DNA of 64,000 nt from Saccharomycopsis fibuligera x Saccharomycopsis cf. fibuligera. Taxonomy: Eukaryota; Ascomycota; Saccharomycetes; Ascoideales; Saccharomycopsidaceae. Each line of letters begins with the position of its first letter. The first letter of the stretch is position 1. Positions 39,333 to 48,516 of this stretch are shown in pieces. The stretch is from NCBI GenBank assembly GCA_001936135.1, contig CP012820.1:744001-808000 (forward strand), written 5' to 3'. Made by a program: the position numbers and the translations under genes. The notes below the pieces were generated by a model. The model saw nothing but the letters and a program-made list of their open reading frames with translations. It made no database searches and was not told the DNA's origin.

Positions 39333-40643
39333 TTACTGACAACCAAGTTGTTTTAAAATAGCATCGTTTAAATTCTTCAAAGAATAAGCAGGTCCCAATC
39401 CATAACATTTTTCTGTCCCTTCTAATGAGCTCATTAATTTAATAACATCGATATCACAATCATGATTTAATTCTTCAAATTGAGAAACATAATCCCATAC
39501 TGCTGCAGTACTTAGTAACTTACTTGACTTATCCGTAGGATCGGCGTAAATTAGTTTAGAGGAAGCGGAGGTGGCATTGTGTTGTTGAGCTATTTGGGCG
39601 GCATTTTGTGAAGTAGCGATGGGATTGGATGCGGTGGGGATGGCTTTGAATGGGTCAGAGTAGGATGGAACTGCTGGAATAGTTTGGTTTTCTTCGGCAC
39701 ATGGGAAAGTATAGGTTGTGTTGGTGCTAACTAAACTATTTTGATTAACGGTATTACTACTGTGATTATTGCTGGTATTAATATCATTGCTTGGGGAACT
39801 GTGATTTGGATGACTAAATTTTCGAAACTGGCTTATATTACTACTACTATTTTGATCATCCTGCTGCTGCTGTTTCTGAGTGACTGCTGATTCTTGCATG
39901 TTTTTATTTTTCAAAAGCATTTGATTCTCAGTAGAAATAATAAGGTTTTTCATTTTTAATTTTTCCAATTCTTTCAAAACATTTTGCTTTTCTTGTTCAC
40001 TTTCTTCTAATTTTTTTTGCAATTCTTTCAACTTTTGTTCTTTTCTTTCACGAAAAGCTCGTTGAGCTGCGCGATTTTGTGATTTCCTTTTATCGACAAT
40101 AGTCTTCCCATTATCAACGCTATTGCTATTACTACCTGTGGAACTTTTGTCAATGATTGCTGCTGACACATTTTGTCTGCTGTTATCAGTACCACTAGTG
40201 TTATGGCCAGCGGGAATCAAAATACCATCATAGCCAAGCTCCTGTTTAATCGAACTAATCTCGGACTGTGTTTGGTGAATATTGCTATTTAGCTTATTCA
40301 AAGTGTTGGCGTTTGTTGCATTATTGCTTAATGGGGAATTTGATAGCTGCTCAGAGGCAACATTGCTGCTACTACTGGTGGTTTGTGAATTTGGAAAAAA
40401 AGGATCATTTAGCAGCATAACGTTACTGATATCGTTGTTGTTGTTGGCATTAATGTTATTACTGACATTGTCACTATTACTACTGATGTTATTTGGGAAA
40501 TCCATATCGTCGATAGCATTATTATGAACAAAAGATTGTAAATTAGCAGCACTTAGTTCTGACGTATTGAGGTTACTGTTTTCAGACATATAGCTGTCCC
40601 AAAAACCGGCACCTGTCTGATCCAAATTCATATATGAGTTCAT
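39333..40643 (-). CDS. Yap-family bZIP transcription factor (Fcr3/Yap3-like)
   Basis: 436 aa, ATG at 40641-40643. The basic region KSQNRAAQRAFRERKEQKL (around residues 186-205), with Gln in place of the usual Ala/Arg and the Phe-Arg-Glu-Arg pattern, defines the fungal Yap (AP-1-like) class; a leucine zipper of about 40 residues follows. The C-terminal block TAAVWDYVSQFEELN with CYGLGPAYS matches the conserved end of Yap3/Fcr3-type proteins. It lacks the paired cysteine-rich redox domains of Yap1/Cap1. N-terminal and central parts are Asn/Ser-rich. Likely a nuclear stress or nutrient regulator; the exact orthologue is uncertain. Confidence 0.75.
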   Translation of the reverse strand: MNSYMNLDQTGAGFWDSYMSENSNLNTSELSAANLQSFVHNNAIDDMDFPNNISSNSDNVSNNINANNNNDISNVMLLNDPFFPNSQTTSSSSNVASEQLSNSPLSNNATNANTLNKLNSNIHQTQSEISSIKQELGYDGILIPAGHNTSGTDNSRQNVSAAIIDKSSTGSNSNSVDNGKTIVDKRKSQNRAAQRAFRERKEQKLKELQKKLEESEQEKQNVLKELEKLKMKNLIISTENQMLLKNKNMQESAVTQKQQQQDDQNSSSNISQFRKFSHPNHSSPSNDINTSNNHSSNTVNQNSLVSTNTTYTFPCAEENQTIPAVPSYSDPFKAIPTASNPIATSQNAAQIAQQHNATSASSKLIYADPTDKSSKLLSTAAVWDYVSQFEELNHDCDIDVIKLMSSLEGTEKCYGLGPAYSLKNLNDAILKQLGCQ

Positions 40644-41199
40644 TTTTGTGGGAGAAAAAAAAGTTCAACTTTTTGCAATATTTAGGTTCTTATAACTGTT
40701 TTGAGTGTAGATAAACTGTATTTTCATAGGTTCGAAGTATCAAAACGTTTTCATGTATCAGAGGGTAAAACGTTGGCCTTGGTGATAATTAATTATTTTA
40801 AGTATTGGCGATGGGCAAAGATGTGTGGAAGTGGTGATTTCCAACTTTACCCGGCCATTCAGATTATGGTGCAGGCGCGACTTTCCAACATGCGCCTTCA
40901 CATAAATTAGATAGACTCAGATCTACACTCGCAAAAACATATAGCAAAGTTGGTGCGAAAAGTAAACATCGTATATCAATTAGTGGAAAAGTAAATGGTA
41001 GTAATGGGAAATAGATAGAGAAAATTAATCTAATGAGACAAGATAAAAAAGAATATAAAACAGAAAGCAAAACTATAGAATGATATTTCTAGAGAAAATA
41101 TTAATCATAAAACACTAAATGACCCGAAAAGATGAAAGTGAACGAAAATATTAGCTGGTGAGAATACAAAATAGAAAAGACACAAAAATTCAAGCTTGT
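40644..41199. other. bZIP promoter and GPI-protein 3' flank
   Basis: 556 bp, AT-rich, without a supported frame. Both neighbours are on the minus strand, so this holds the upstream control region of the bZIP gene. Confidence 0.4.
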
Positions 41200-42048
41200 T
41201 CAAATCAACATCAAACCTAAGACTGCCAAAATTGAGGTAAGCGAGAAGCTTCTGAAATGTCTGCTCATTGCACCATCCTGGAAGGTCAAAGTCTGACCTC
41301 TGCTTTCAGTGACGCTATCAGATTGAGAACCAGAAGCACCGCTGTTGCTCGTTTTGGTAACGAAAAGGGTGGATTTGCCATCGCTGTTAGAATTTAATGT
41401 GGTTAGAGCAGCACCAGATTGTAATGAAGTTGAGTCGGTATCAGTGTCAGTTTGGGTATCAGAGTCAGTATCGGTGTTAGCAACACCGGTTGGAAGTTCA
41501 GAGCCGGTTAGCGTAGAAATGGTTCTTATTCCATTATCTGAATCGGTTTGCCCGAGATAGGTGGAAGTGAAGGTGGATTGGCATTTTTTGTCAGCGCAGG
41601 AGACAATAGTTATTCTTTCTGTAGAAACAGTAGAGACGATCATACTTGTTTCAACTGAAGTGACGCAAGAAGTGGTACGTTGTGCTTGGGTGAAAGTCGT
41701 TATGATGACGACAGTATTATCGCCTTTAGAAGTGTAAGTCGATGTAACAGGCACCGAAGTGGTATAGGTCACGACGGACTGGCTGTAGCCGGTGGAGTAA
41801 TAAGTGCTAACCGAGCCTTGGATGGTGGTAACGATATCGCCATCTGCCTTTGTTGAGGTTTTGGTTGAGTAGATTGTCGTTTCCAATTCCGCGGTGCTGA
41901 GGTCACTGTCGCTGTCACTATCAGTGATAGGAGAGTCAGTGTTGGAAGCAAGATCTGAGCCAGCGGTAGCAGTCACTTGGAGAGTGGTGACTGCACCAAG
42001 GGCGGCATTTATAGAAGCAAGTAACAAAACAATAGATGGAAACTTCAT
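41200..42048 (-). CDS. Putative GPI-anchored cell-wall protein, Ser/Thr-rich
   Basis: 282 aa, ATG at 42046-42048. Residues 1-19 form a signal peptide (KFPSIVLLLASINAALG). The body is rich in Ser, Thr, Val and Asp, with three to four cysteines in a central TSCVTS...VSCADKKCQS region. The C-terminus is a hydrophobic tail (SLTSILAVLGLMLI) after a small-residue/charged stretch, matching a GPI-attachment signal. Such proteins are heavily O-mannosylated and linked to the wall glucan. Several Asp-Thr/Asp-Ser dipeptide runs (near residues 40-50 and 195-210) look recently expanded. No adhesin or enzyme domain recognised. Confidence 0.7.
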   Translation of the reverse strand: MKFPSIVLLLASINAALGAVTTLQVTATAGSDLASNTDSPITDSDSDSDLSTAELETTIYSTKTSTKADGDIVTTIQGSVSTYYSTGYSQSVVTYTTSVPVTSTYTSKGDNTVVIITTFTQAQRTTSCVTSVETSMIVSTVSTERITIVSCADKKCQSTFTSTYLGQTDSDNGIRTISTLTGSELPTGVANTDTDSDTQTDTDTDSTSLQSGAALTTLNSNSDGKSTLFVTKTSNSGASGSQSDSVTESRGQTLTFQDGAMSRHFRSFSLTSILAVLGLMLI

Positions 42049-42902
42049 TATTGAATAGCGGTAACGGAATTTTTTCTTTTCCTGAATTTTATTCTTCTTT
42101 CCTCGGGCAGTGGCTTTCGAGACCTATACCAGGGCTGGTGGCTATCAAGAGATTGTGGTATTGAATAAGCGAAGGTGGGCTTGAAGTATGATATTGAACT
42201 TTGCAATTGAACCCAAAGCACAAGAGCAGAATTTAGTAAAAACGATTATAGGAAGACGTGAAACACAGAATCTCGGAATAATAGAAAGCAAAAAGAAAAA
42301 CAACAAAAAAACAGAGGGCTGTCTATTTCTATATATAGTGGAGAGCTCCCCAGCCCGTTTAATCTGCGATGCATGTACCTCTGTGGCGGGTCTTCAACTG
42401 CCCGCTGTCTTCGAGGCCCCGTCTACGTAGAGCCACGCGGGTGTCTGTGGTGTGCAGGTGTGCTAGGGTGTAGCAGCGCTGGCACTCCATGTCTGGGCCA
42501 GGAATACTCGTAGCAAGCAAGCTGCGTGGGCATACTTTTCCGGCAAGTCTGTTTCATGCTGTCCGTCTGGTCAGTACACGGTGGGCAGTGCGTGAGTAGC
42601 ACAGTTCTTGGGTTTTGGGTAGCCTGCCACCCACCGTTCCAATTCTAGGACTCAATGCTCCTGTCTCAAACTGCTCAATTGGATATAGAGGCGTCACGAG
42701 ATCCCGAGGAAAACCAAAAAAATCAAAAAAACCAAAATATTTTTCATGTCGCGCGCTCGCAACCAGTGACTCAGTAGTAATAAAATCAGCTTAACCAATC
42801 CACAGCACCATGTTCTACCGCTGAGGTTAATAGCTGAAGGTTCTGATCTTGCCAAAGCAGTACAGCTAAACCATCAAATCAGCCAACAGCAAACTCTCTG
42901 AC
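42049..42902. promoter_or_regulatory. Divergent promoter of GPI-protein gene and THR1
   Basis: About 850 bp. It has a TATATATA-type box near 42331-42337, a GC/GT-rich block (about 42350-42620) unusual for this window, and a Gcn4-type site at 42767-42773. An 80-codon frame at 42188-42430 is not supported by content. Confidence 0.5.
42767..42773. promoter_or_regulatory. Gcn4 binding site (TGACTCA)
   Basis: Exact match to the palindromic consensus, 130 bp upstream of the THR1 ATG. THR1 in S. cerevisiae is under general amino-acid control by Gcn4, so the site most likely serves THR1. Binding is inferred. Confidence 0.65.
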
Positions 42903-43970
42903 ATGCCTAGAAACTTCCTTGTTAAGGTCCCAGCCTCGTCCGCCAACATCGGCCCGGGTTTCGATGTGCTTGGGATCGGGCTTAACTTGTATCTTGAGTT
43001 GGCTGTTTCCATTGATCCTGCCAAAGCTAAAGATAGTAACCAGGACAAGTTCAACTGCAAAATCACTTACGAAGGTGAGGGCGAAGAAGACGTGCCCCTT
43101 GATTCTGACTCAAACTTGGTCACCAGAACCGCATTGTATGTTTTGAGATGCCATGAGATCAGAGAGTTTCCAATCGGCACCCATGTTCATGTGAAAAATC
43201 CTATCCCTCTTGGTAGAGGTCTTGGATCTTCCGGTGCCGCGGTTGTCGCCGGTGTCTTGTTGGCCAACGGCGTGGCTAATTTGAAATTGTCCAAGAGCAG
43301 AATGTTGGACTTCTGTTTGATGATTGAGCGTCATCCAGATAATATCACCGCTGCCATGATGGGCGGGTTTGTTGGTTCTTACTTAAGAGAGTTGAGTGCT
43401 TCCGAGCTCGAAAGAAAAGAAATTCCTTTGGCTGAAGTGCTTCCTCAGCCCGCTGGTGGCTACGACACTGGTTTGACTCCTCCAATTCCACCGTTCAAGA
43501 TTGGCCACCACATCAAGTACGATTGGTGCAAGCAAATCAAGTGTATCGCCATCATTCCAGACTTTGAAGTGTCCACTGCTAAATCCAGAGATGTTTTACC
43601 ACTTGCCTACACCAGACAAGATTTGGTTTTCAACTTGCAAAGACTTGCGGTTCTCACTACCGCCTTGACTAAATCTCCTCCAGATGCTGAACTTATTTAC
43701 GCTGCTATGCAGGACAAGGTCCATCAACCATACAGAAAAACTTTGATCCCAGGGCTTTCCGAGATTTTGTCTTCTATCACACCAAACACCTACCCTGGTT
43801 TGCTTGGGATCTGCTTATCGGGTGCTGGTCCAACCATCCTAGCATTAGCCACTGAAAGATTTGACGAAATTGCCGAAGCTATCCTACACATCTTCGCAAA
43901 GGAAAGTATTACTTGTAGATGGAAATTGTTGGAACCAGCTTACGATGGTGCTGTTATCGAAGAGCAGTAG
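42903..43970 (+). CDS. THR1: Homoserine kinase
   Basis: 355 aa, ATG at 42903. GHMP-kinase fold: VKVPASSANIGPGFDVLGIGL at the N-terminus binds the substrate, the ATP-binding loop NPIPLGRGLGSSGAAVV lies near residues 98-114, and the C-terminal LSGAGPTILAL is the third GHMP motif. The enzyme phosphorylates homoserine, the step before threonine synthase in threonine synthesis. Length matches the S. cerevisiae enzyme (357 aa). Codon use is strongly biased and without CTG, as expected for a well-expressed gene. Confidence 0.96.
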   Translation: MPRNFLVKVPASSANIGPGFDVLGIGLNLYLELAVSIDPAKAKDSNQDKFNCKITYEGEGEEDVPLDSDSNLVTRTALYVLRCHEIREFPIGTHVHVKNPIPLGRGLGSSGAAVVAGVLLANGVANLKLSKSRMLDFCLMIERHPDNITAAMMGGFVGSYLRELSASELERKEIPLAEVLPQPAGGYDTGLTPPIPPFKIGHHIKYDWCKQIKCIAIIPDFEVSTAKSRDVLPLAYTRQDLVFNLQRLAVLTTALTKSPPDAELIYAAMQDKVHQPYRKTLIPGLSEILSSITPNTYPGLLGICLSGAGPTILALATERFDEIAEAILHIFAKESITCRWKLLEPAYDGAVIEEQ

Positions 43971-44402
43971 ACACTTCCTTGTATTTTTTTCCTCCCAATT
44001 TGATTTTATGATCCACTCTATGACTATTAATGTTGTTATTTTTTTTTTTTTTTTCTTCTTTTTTGACCCGCCTTTTTATTTCCCAAAACAATGAAATCCC
44101 ATCATTACTTCCTAATAGATAATCCTCAACTTTGTAGCGCAGTAGCACACCGCAATAGCCAAGATTCCGCTACTATATCCGTAGAGCAAAAAAATAGATT
44201 AGCAGTTCCGCTGGCACATCCACACACCGCGCTGCATCTCAGAGTAATTCCAGGAAGCAGAAAAATGAAACCGCCAATTCAGCCAGATAATGCAGAGAAA
44301 GCCCAACTAACCCCAGTTGTTTGGCTTTTGCTACTCCTGTGTTCTGTTCTTTATCCCCTGATATCAAACTACAGCATCAATTCCTGAGGACCAATAATAA
44401 CC
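43971..44402. other. THR1 3' flank and VMA16 promoter
   Basis: T-run at 44040-44053 soon after the THR1 stop. A 98-residue ATG frame (44091-44387) with a hydrophobic end (PVVWLLLLLCSVLYPLIS) fills most of the interval and ends 15 bp before the VMA16 ATG. It has no recognised relative and may be chance, but a small membrane protein cannot be excluded. Confidence 0.35.
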
Positions 44403-45160
44403 ATGGGTTATCCTGCTTATCTTGTGTATTCTGCTGCTGTAGTAGTTGGTGGTTGTAAGTATATTGTGGTTTCACTTGCAAGCTAGCTGCTGTTGGCTGC
44501 TATCGTGATGTGTCTGCGATGATGACAATTATGATAACTAAAATAACGGTGATAATGCTAGTGGCAAAGTGTTTAGTTCGTTCGCAACATTAAAAGGATT
44601 GAGTCTAACATTTCGATATAGACCTTCTATTCACTGGTAACGGTGAACAATTCAACTTTGGTGAATTTCTTGAAACTACCTCTCCTTACCTATGGGCAAA
44701 CTTGGGGATTATCGCCTGTATAGGCTTTAGTGTCATTGGCGCTGCATGGGGGATTTTCATTACAGGTTCTTCTATCATCGGTGCTGGTGTGAAAGCTCCA
44801 AGAATCACCACTAAAAACTTGATCTCTATTATTTTTTGTGAAGTTGTGGCAATTTACGGTCTCATTATGGCTATCGTGTATACTGCAAAACTTACCAATG
44901 CCTCAGCAGAATCGCTATACAGCAAAGATAACTTATATACTGGGTTTTCATTATTTTGGGGTGGTATAACTGTTGGGTTGAGTAATTTGCTTTGTGGTAT
45001 ATGTGTTGGGATCACAGGATCCAATGCTGCTGTTGCTGACGCCGCTGACAGTTCGTTGTTTGTCAAGATATTGGTGATTGAAATCTTCGGATCTGTTTTG
45101 GGTTTGTTTGGTTTGATTGTTGGTTTATTGATGGGCGGTAAAGCTAATGAGTTTAGCTAG
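44403..45160 (+). CDS. VMA16: V-type ATPase subunit c'' , two exons
   Basis: Exons 44403-44454 and 44622-45160 (196 aa). Donor GTAAGT, branch GTCTAAC (44603-44609), acceptor TAG. The first exon encodes [17 protein letters not shown], the first membrane helix, joined to [16 protein letters not shown]. Four further hydrophobic segments follow, with [44 protein letters not shown] (containing the proton-carrying Glu) and the [19 protein letters not shown] block, all near-identical to yeast Vma16. Subunit c'' is part of the rotating ring that pumps protons into the vacuole. Confidence 0.95.
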
Positions 45161-45176
45161 ATTATTCTTTTCAATT

Positions 45177-45211
<35 letters not shown>

Positions 45212-45915
45212 TTAAAATTATTTACTGCATCTTCAGTCTCAATGATTTTTCATTATTATAGCAAACGAAAAATTTCCGTTTATTGAATCTCAATGGCCAA
45301 AATATCAATATTAAAAAAATACAATTTATTTAGCGTCATTCACATATTGACGCAAGCTTAGCATCATTTGAACAGAAACATTTCACATGAGTCTTTTTAA
45401 TGGCCATTCTGTTTAAAGAGACATAACGGTCAAGATAACACACATCAAAATCTCTATTCGCCTTTTTCTTACCGGTTATTTTGTTTTTATTTCTATTATT
45501 TTCTATTTTGTTCAAAGTATCTACTATTAATCAACTTTACAGCCTCGAGAAGTTATTTCAATTGTTACAAATTGCATGCGTAGGTAAAAGCCGGTGGATA
45601 GATGGGTGGTGCGAAATTTGATACAACTAATAGTGGTACCAGGCCCTATAAAATATGAGCATAGAAACAACGAAAAAAGAAAAAGAAAAATAAAAAATAT
45701 ATTATAACAGTATATAATTCACAAGATATCTTTACTCCGTAGGACCGTCACTAAACTACTCTCCGCCATCGTTCCTTGAATGAAAATCACAAATATGAAC
45801 ATTGATGACAGAAAACATTATGCCAACCACCTCATATACACACAAATAATGCAAATTTGAATTTCCAGCTAAATTGACTTTTTGATAATTTGATTTGATT
45901 TGACTTGATATTCAT
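45161..45915. other. Convergent 3' region of VMA16 and ELF1
   Basis: 750 bp. A 28-base A-run at 45181-45208 directly follows the VMA16 stop. The rest is AT-rich without frames or RNA genes I can name. Confidence 0.45.
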
Positions 45916-46351
45916 TTACTCACTATCATACTCATCCTCTGCTGCATTCGAAGCACTTGGATTAAATTCTCTATCCTCATCATCTTCATTTTGCCCTGTC
46001 CCATATTTAGAAGCGTCATCTTTAGTTTCATTAAGATCTTCACAAACATCAACCCAATCAGAATACACATCCACTGGTGCGCTAAGAACACTGATGGTTG
46101 TTTGAAACGTTTGCCCGCAAACTTTACATTTCAATGATCCAATTAGCGCTTTTTTGTCTAGTGTGCAAATCACTGATTTTTCATGATTGCAAAAAAGACA
46201 ACTGAAAGTCGCTTCTAATTTTGGCTTTATGTACTTGGTTGGTTTTCTGGCTGACTTTTTTCTACCCTTTAAATTATCATGTTAGTATTTTTCAAACTCT
46301 CTGTGCAGGAAAACCTAGGTATGTTGTTACCGTCAAAAAAAAACTTACCAT
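45916..46351 (-). CDS. ELF1: Transcription elongation factor Elf1, first exon is the start codon only
   Basis: Exons 46349-46351 (just ATG) and 45916-46266 (117 aa). The donor GTAAGT begins directly after ATG; the branch TACTAAC (46281-46287) and acceptor AAAG follow in an 82-nt intron. The joined protein begins [10 protein letters not shown], the exact style of Elf1. Then comes the zinc ribbon CLFCNHEKS with the second CKVCGQTF pair, and [10 protein letters not shown], the family signature. The C-terminus is acidic. Elf1 travels with RNA polymerase II and helps it pass nucleosomes together with Spt4/5. Without the intron the N-terminal basic segment and start codon would be missing. Confidence 0.93.
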
Positions 46352-46680
46352 TTCAGTACTCTAGCTAGCGTCTTTGGCCCAATTCTTTCCAAAGTATCCT
46401 ACTTCATCGAGTCGCCCTTGCTGCTCTGTTTTTATGTTTTCTTAGCTTTGCAGCCATCGTTAGGATCAATTATTAGTTTACCCGGCGCATGTCTCTTATG
46501 CGATATTATGCATACGAATGTACGATGTATGTGATTGACGATAAAAAAAATTTTTTTTTATTAGAAGAGATGAGTTTGAAAAACAAGTAAAAAAAAATTT
46601 CATATCTGTAGAATAATAAGCAGCTAACTTATCTTAAGCCCTAAAGCTGAAAATTATCTACTATATAAACAATTTCCAAT
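46352..46680. promoter_or_regulatory. Divergent ELF1/CIC1 promoter with PAC- and RRPE-like motifs
   Basis: GATGAG (46569-46574) and AAAAAAATTT (46591-46600) lie about 110 and 80 bp before the CIC1 ATG. They resemble the PAC and RRPE elements that co-occur before ribosome-biogenesis genes in yeasts. Their spacing and order fit; function is inferred. Confidence 0.5.
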
Positions 46681-48186
46681 ATGCCTCCAAGAAAATCTAG
46701 AAACTCTCAAAAGAGTGCCATCGGCTCCCCTCTTAGATCTCCAAAGACTGTGAAAAAGAACACAAAAAATGTCAGTCAAAAAAACGAAGACATCAAATCT
46801 GCTGAAAAGGTAGCAGAAGAACAACTGCAACAAAAAGAAACACCGAAAGAAACTAAACAACAAAATACTCCAAAAAAGAAAAACGCTAAGGCTACCAAGG
46901 GTAAAGCATCAGCATCTGAAGACAATTCTGCCGTTCCTGCTGTTCCAGCTGCTAGCAGTTTAGTAAGCTCGAAACTTTTGAATTCTGCAGTTGATGAATT
47001 AGTCAAATATTCTGAAAGACAAAGTAAAGAACAACAAGAAAATGAAAGCAAAAATGGTAAAGCTAAGTTGTTTGATAGTGAGGATTACAATGACGAAACT
47101 GTCGTTGCTAAAGATCTTGATTTAGTTATTCAGTTCAAAAAGTTCTTATCCTCTGATTCATCTTTAAAACCAAAATTGATTAAATTGGCCCACTCTTTGT
47201 ATCCAATTGGCATTAAAACCAAAGAAAAAGATGAAGAAGCAAGTGAGGTAACAGATTTCAAAGTTTGTTTGATTGTTAGAGATGGCGTTATAACTTCCGA
47301 AGAAGAATTGGAAAAAATTGAGCAAGCCAAGATTCCATTCTTGAGTAAGATTCTCCCATTCCAAGAACTATACAAAGAATACAAAACATATGATAAAAAG
47401 AGACAGTTATTTAAAAGTTATGACCTCTTTTTGGCAGATGATGGTGTGATAACTAACTTGCCAAGTATCTTGGGTAAAACTTTTTATCAAACTTCTAAGG
47501 CTCCAATTCCTATCAAAATTGTGTCTTCTACCAATTTGAAATCTTCTGACAAAAAGAAGCAATTTTCTATTGAAACTACCAAAAATAAGATTAACCAAGT
47601 TTTGAGTTCTGTTAGCTACTTGCTTCCAGTCAGCAGTAATATCACCATTAAAGTGGGTAATGTCTCCAAGTTATCTAAACAAGAAAACTTGGACAACTTG
47701 CTTCTCACTTTGAAACATTTTGAAGATTCCAAATTCAATAATAAAGAAAATAATGCTATCAGAGCTGTGTATTTAAAATTGAGATCTTCTCCAGCTTTGC
47801 CATTGTACTATGATGAAACTTTGTACTTGTCCAAGTCTGATGTTGTCGAAAAGAATAACGAAGACTCTGCTGATACTAAAGAAGCTAAAGAAGACGTGGT
47901 TGAAACAAGTAAAGAATACATTGTTGGAAATGAGCAAGTTATTGCTAAGGGAGTCAAATTGTCTAAGTTTGAACAAAGTTTGTTGGAATTAGGCCAATTT
48001 GAAGAAAGCCCAGCGTTTTTACAAAAGAAATTGAAGAATGCTGGAAAGCAAAAGAATGGGAAAAAGAGAACTGTTGAGGATGCTAATGGCGGCAAGAAAG
48101 AAAAAGATGAAAAGAAAGATGATGTCAGTGAAAAGGGTGATAAAAGAAATGCTGACAAGACCAAAAAGAGAAAGATTAAGGCTTGA
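46681..48186 (+). CDS. CIC1: Ribosomal L1-domain ribosome biogenesis factor Cic1 (Nsa3)
   Basis: 501 aa, ATG at 46681. A Lys-rich N-terminal 90 residues precede an L1-type domain (residues about 140-380) with LFLADDGVITNLPSILGKTFYQTSKAPIPI, the Cic1/Utp30 signature. The C-terminal 60 residues are highly basic (KKRTVEDAN, DKTKKRKIKA), like a nucleolar targeting tail. Cic1 binds 27S pre-rRNA near ITS2 in early 60S particles. Length and tails fit Cic1 better than the shorter Utp30. PAC/RRPE-like motifs upstream agree with this role. Confidence 0.85.
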   Translation: MPPRKSRNSQKSAIGSPLRSPKTVKKNTKNVSQKNEDIKSAEKVAEEQLQQKETPKETKQQNTPKKKNAKATKGKASASEDNSAVPAVPAASSLVSSKLLNSAVDELVKYSERQSKEQQENESKNGKAKLFDSEDYNDETVVAKDLDLVIQFKKFLSSDSSLKPKLIKLAHSLYPIGIKTKEKDEEASEVTDFKVCLIVRDGVITSEEELEKIEQAKIPFLSKILPFQELYKEYKTYDKKRQLFKSYDLFLADDGVITNLPSILGKTFYQTSKAPIPIKIVSSTNLKSSDKKKQFSIETTKNKINQVLSSVSYLLPVSSNITIKVGNVSKLSKQENLDNLLLTLKHFEDSKFNNKENNAIRAVYLKLRSSPALPLYYDETLYLSKSDVVEKNNEDSADTKEAKEDVVETSKEYIVGNEQVIAKGVKLSKFEQSLLELGQFEESPAFLQKKLKNAGKQKNGKKRTVEDANGGKKEKDEKKDDVSEKGDKRNADKTKKRKIKA

Positions 48187-48516
48187 TTTTATGCATTTTT
48201 TATTTTTTTTTTCAATTATCTGTGGGTTTTGTAACTTACCTTTACTTTTAATATTTCAATTCCTTTTCTTTTTCTTTTGATGTCACTGATATTCTGTTTT
48301 GTTTTTTGTTTTTTTTTTGTTTTTTTTTTTGTTTTTTTCTGTTTTTTATATAATAGATTTTAATGTGCATTAGCCAGATATATGCGAAAAGTGCAAAAAA
48401 GCACAAAAAGTTATGAAAAGCAATTGTAAAAAGCTATTTTTTATTTAGCAAAAGTTAAATCAAATCATTGTAAAGGGTTATAATATTATTGAGTATTCTA
48501 AAACTCGTCATAAGAA
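48187..48516. other. Convergent 3' region of CIC1 and TGL gene
   Basis: 330 bp dominated by T-runs (about 48280-48350). No feature besides the two 3' ends. Confidence 0.5.

Noticed and set aside
42400-42470. Interstitial telomere array
   Set aside because: Only loosely GT-rich with no regular repeating unit, so kept only as a Rap1-like possibility.
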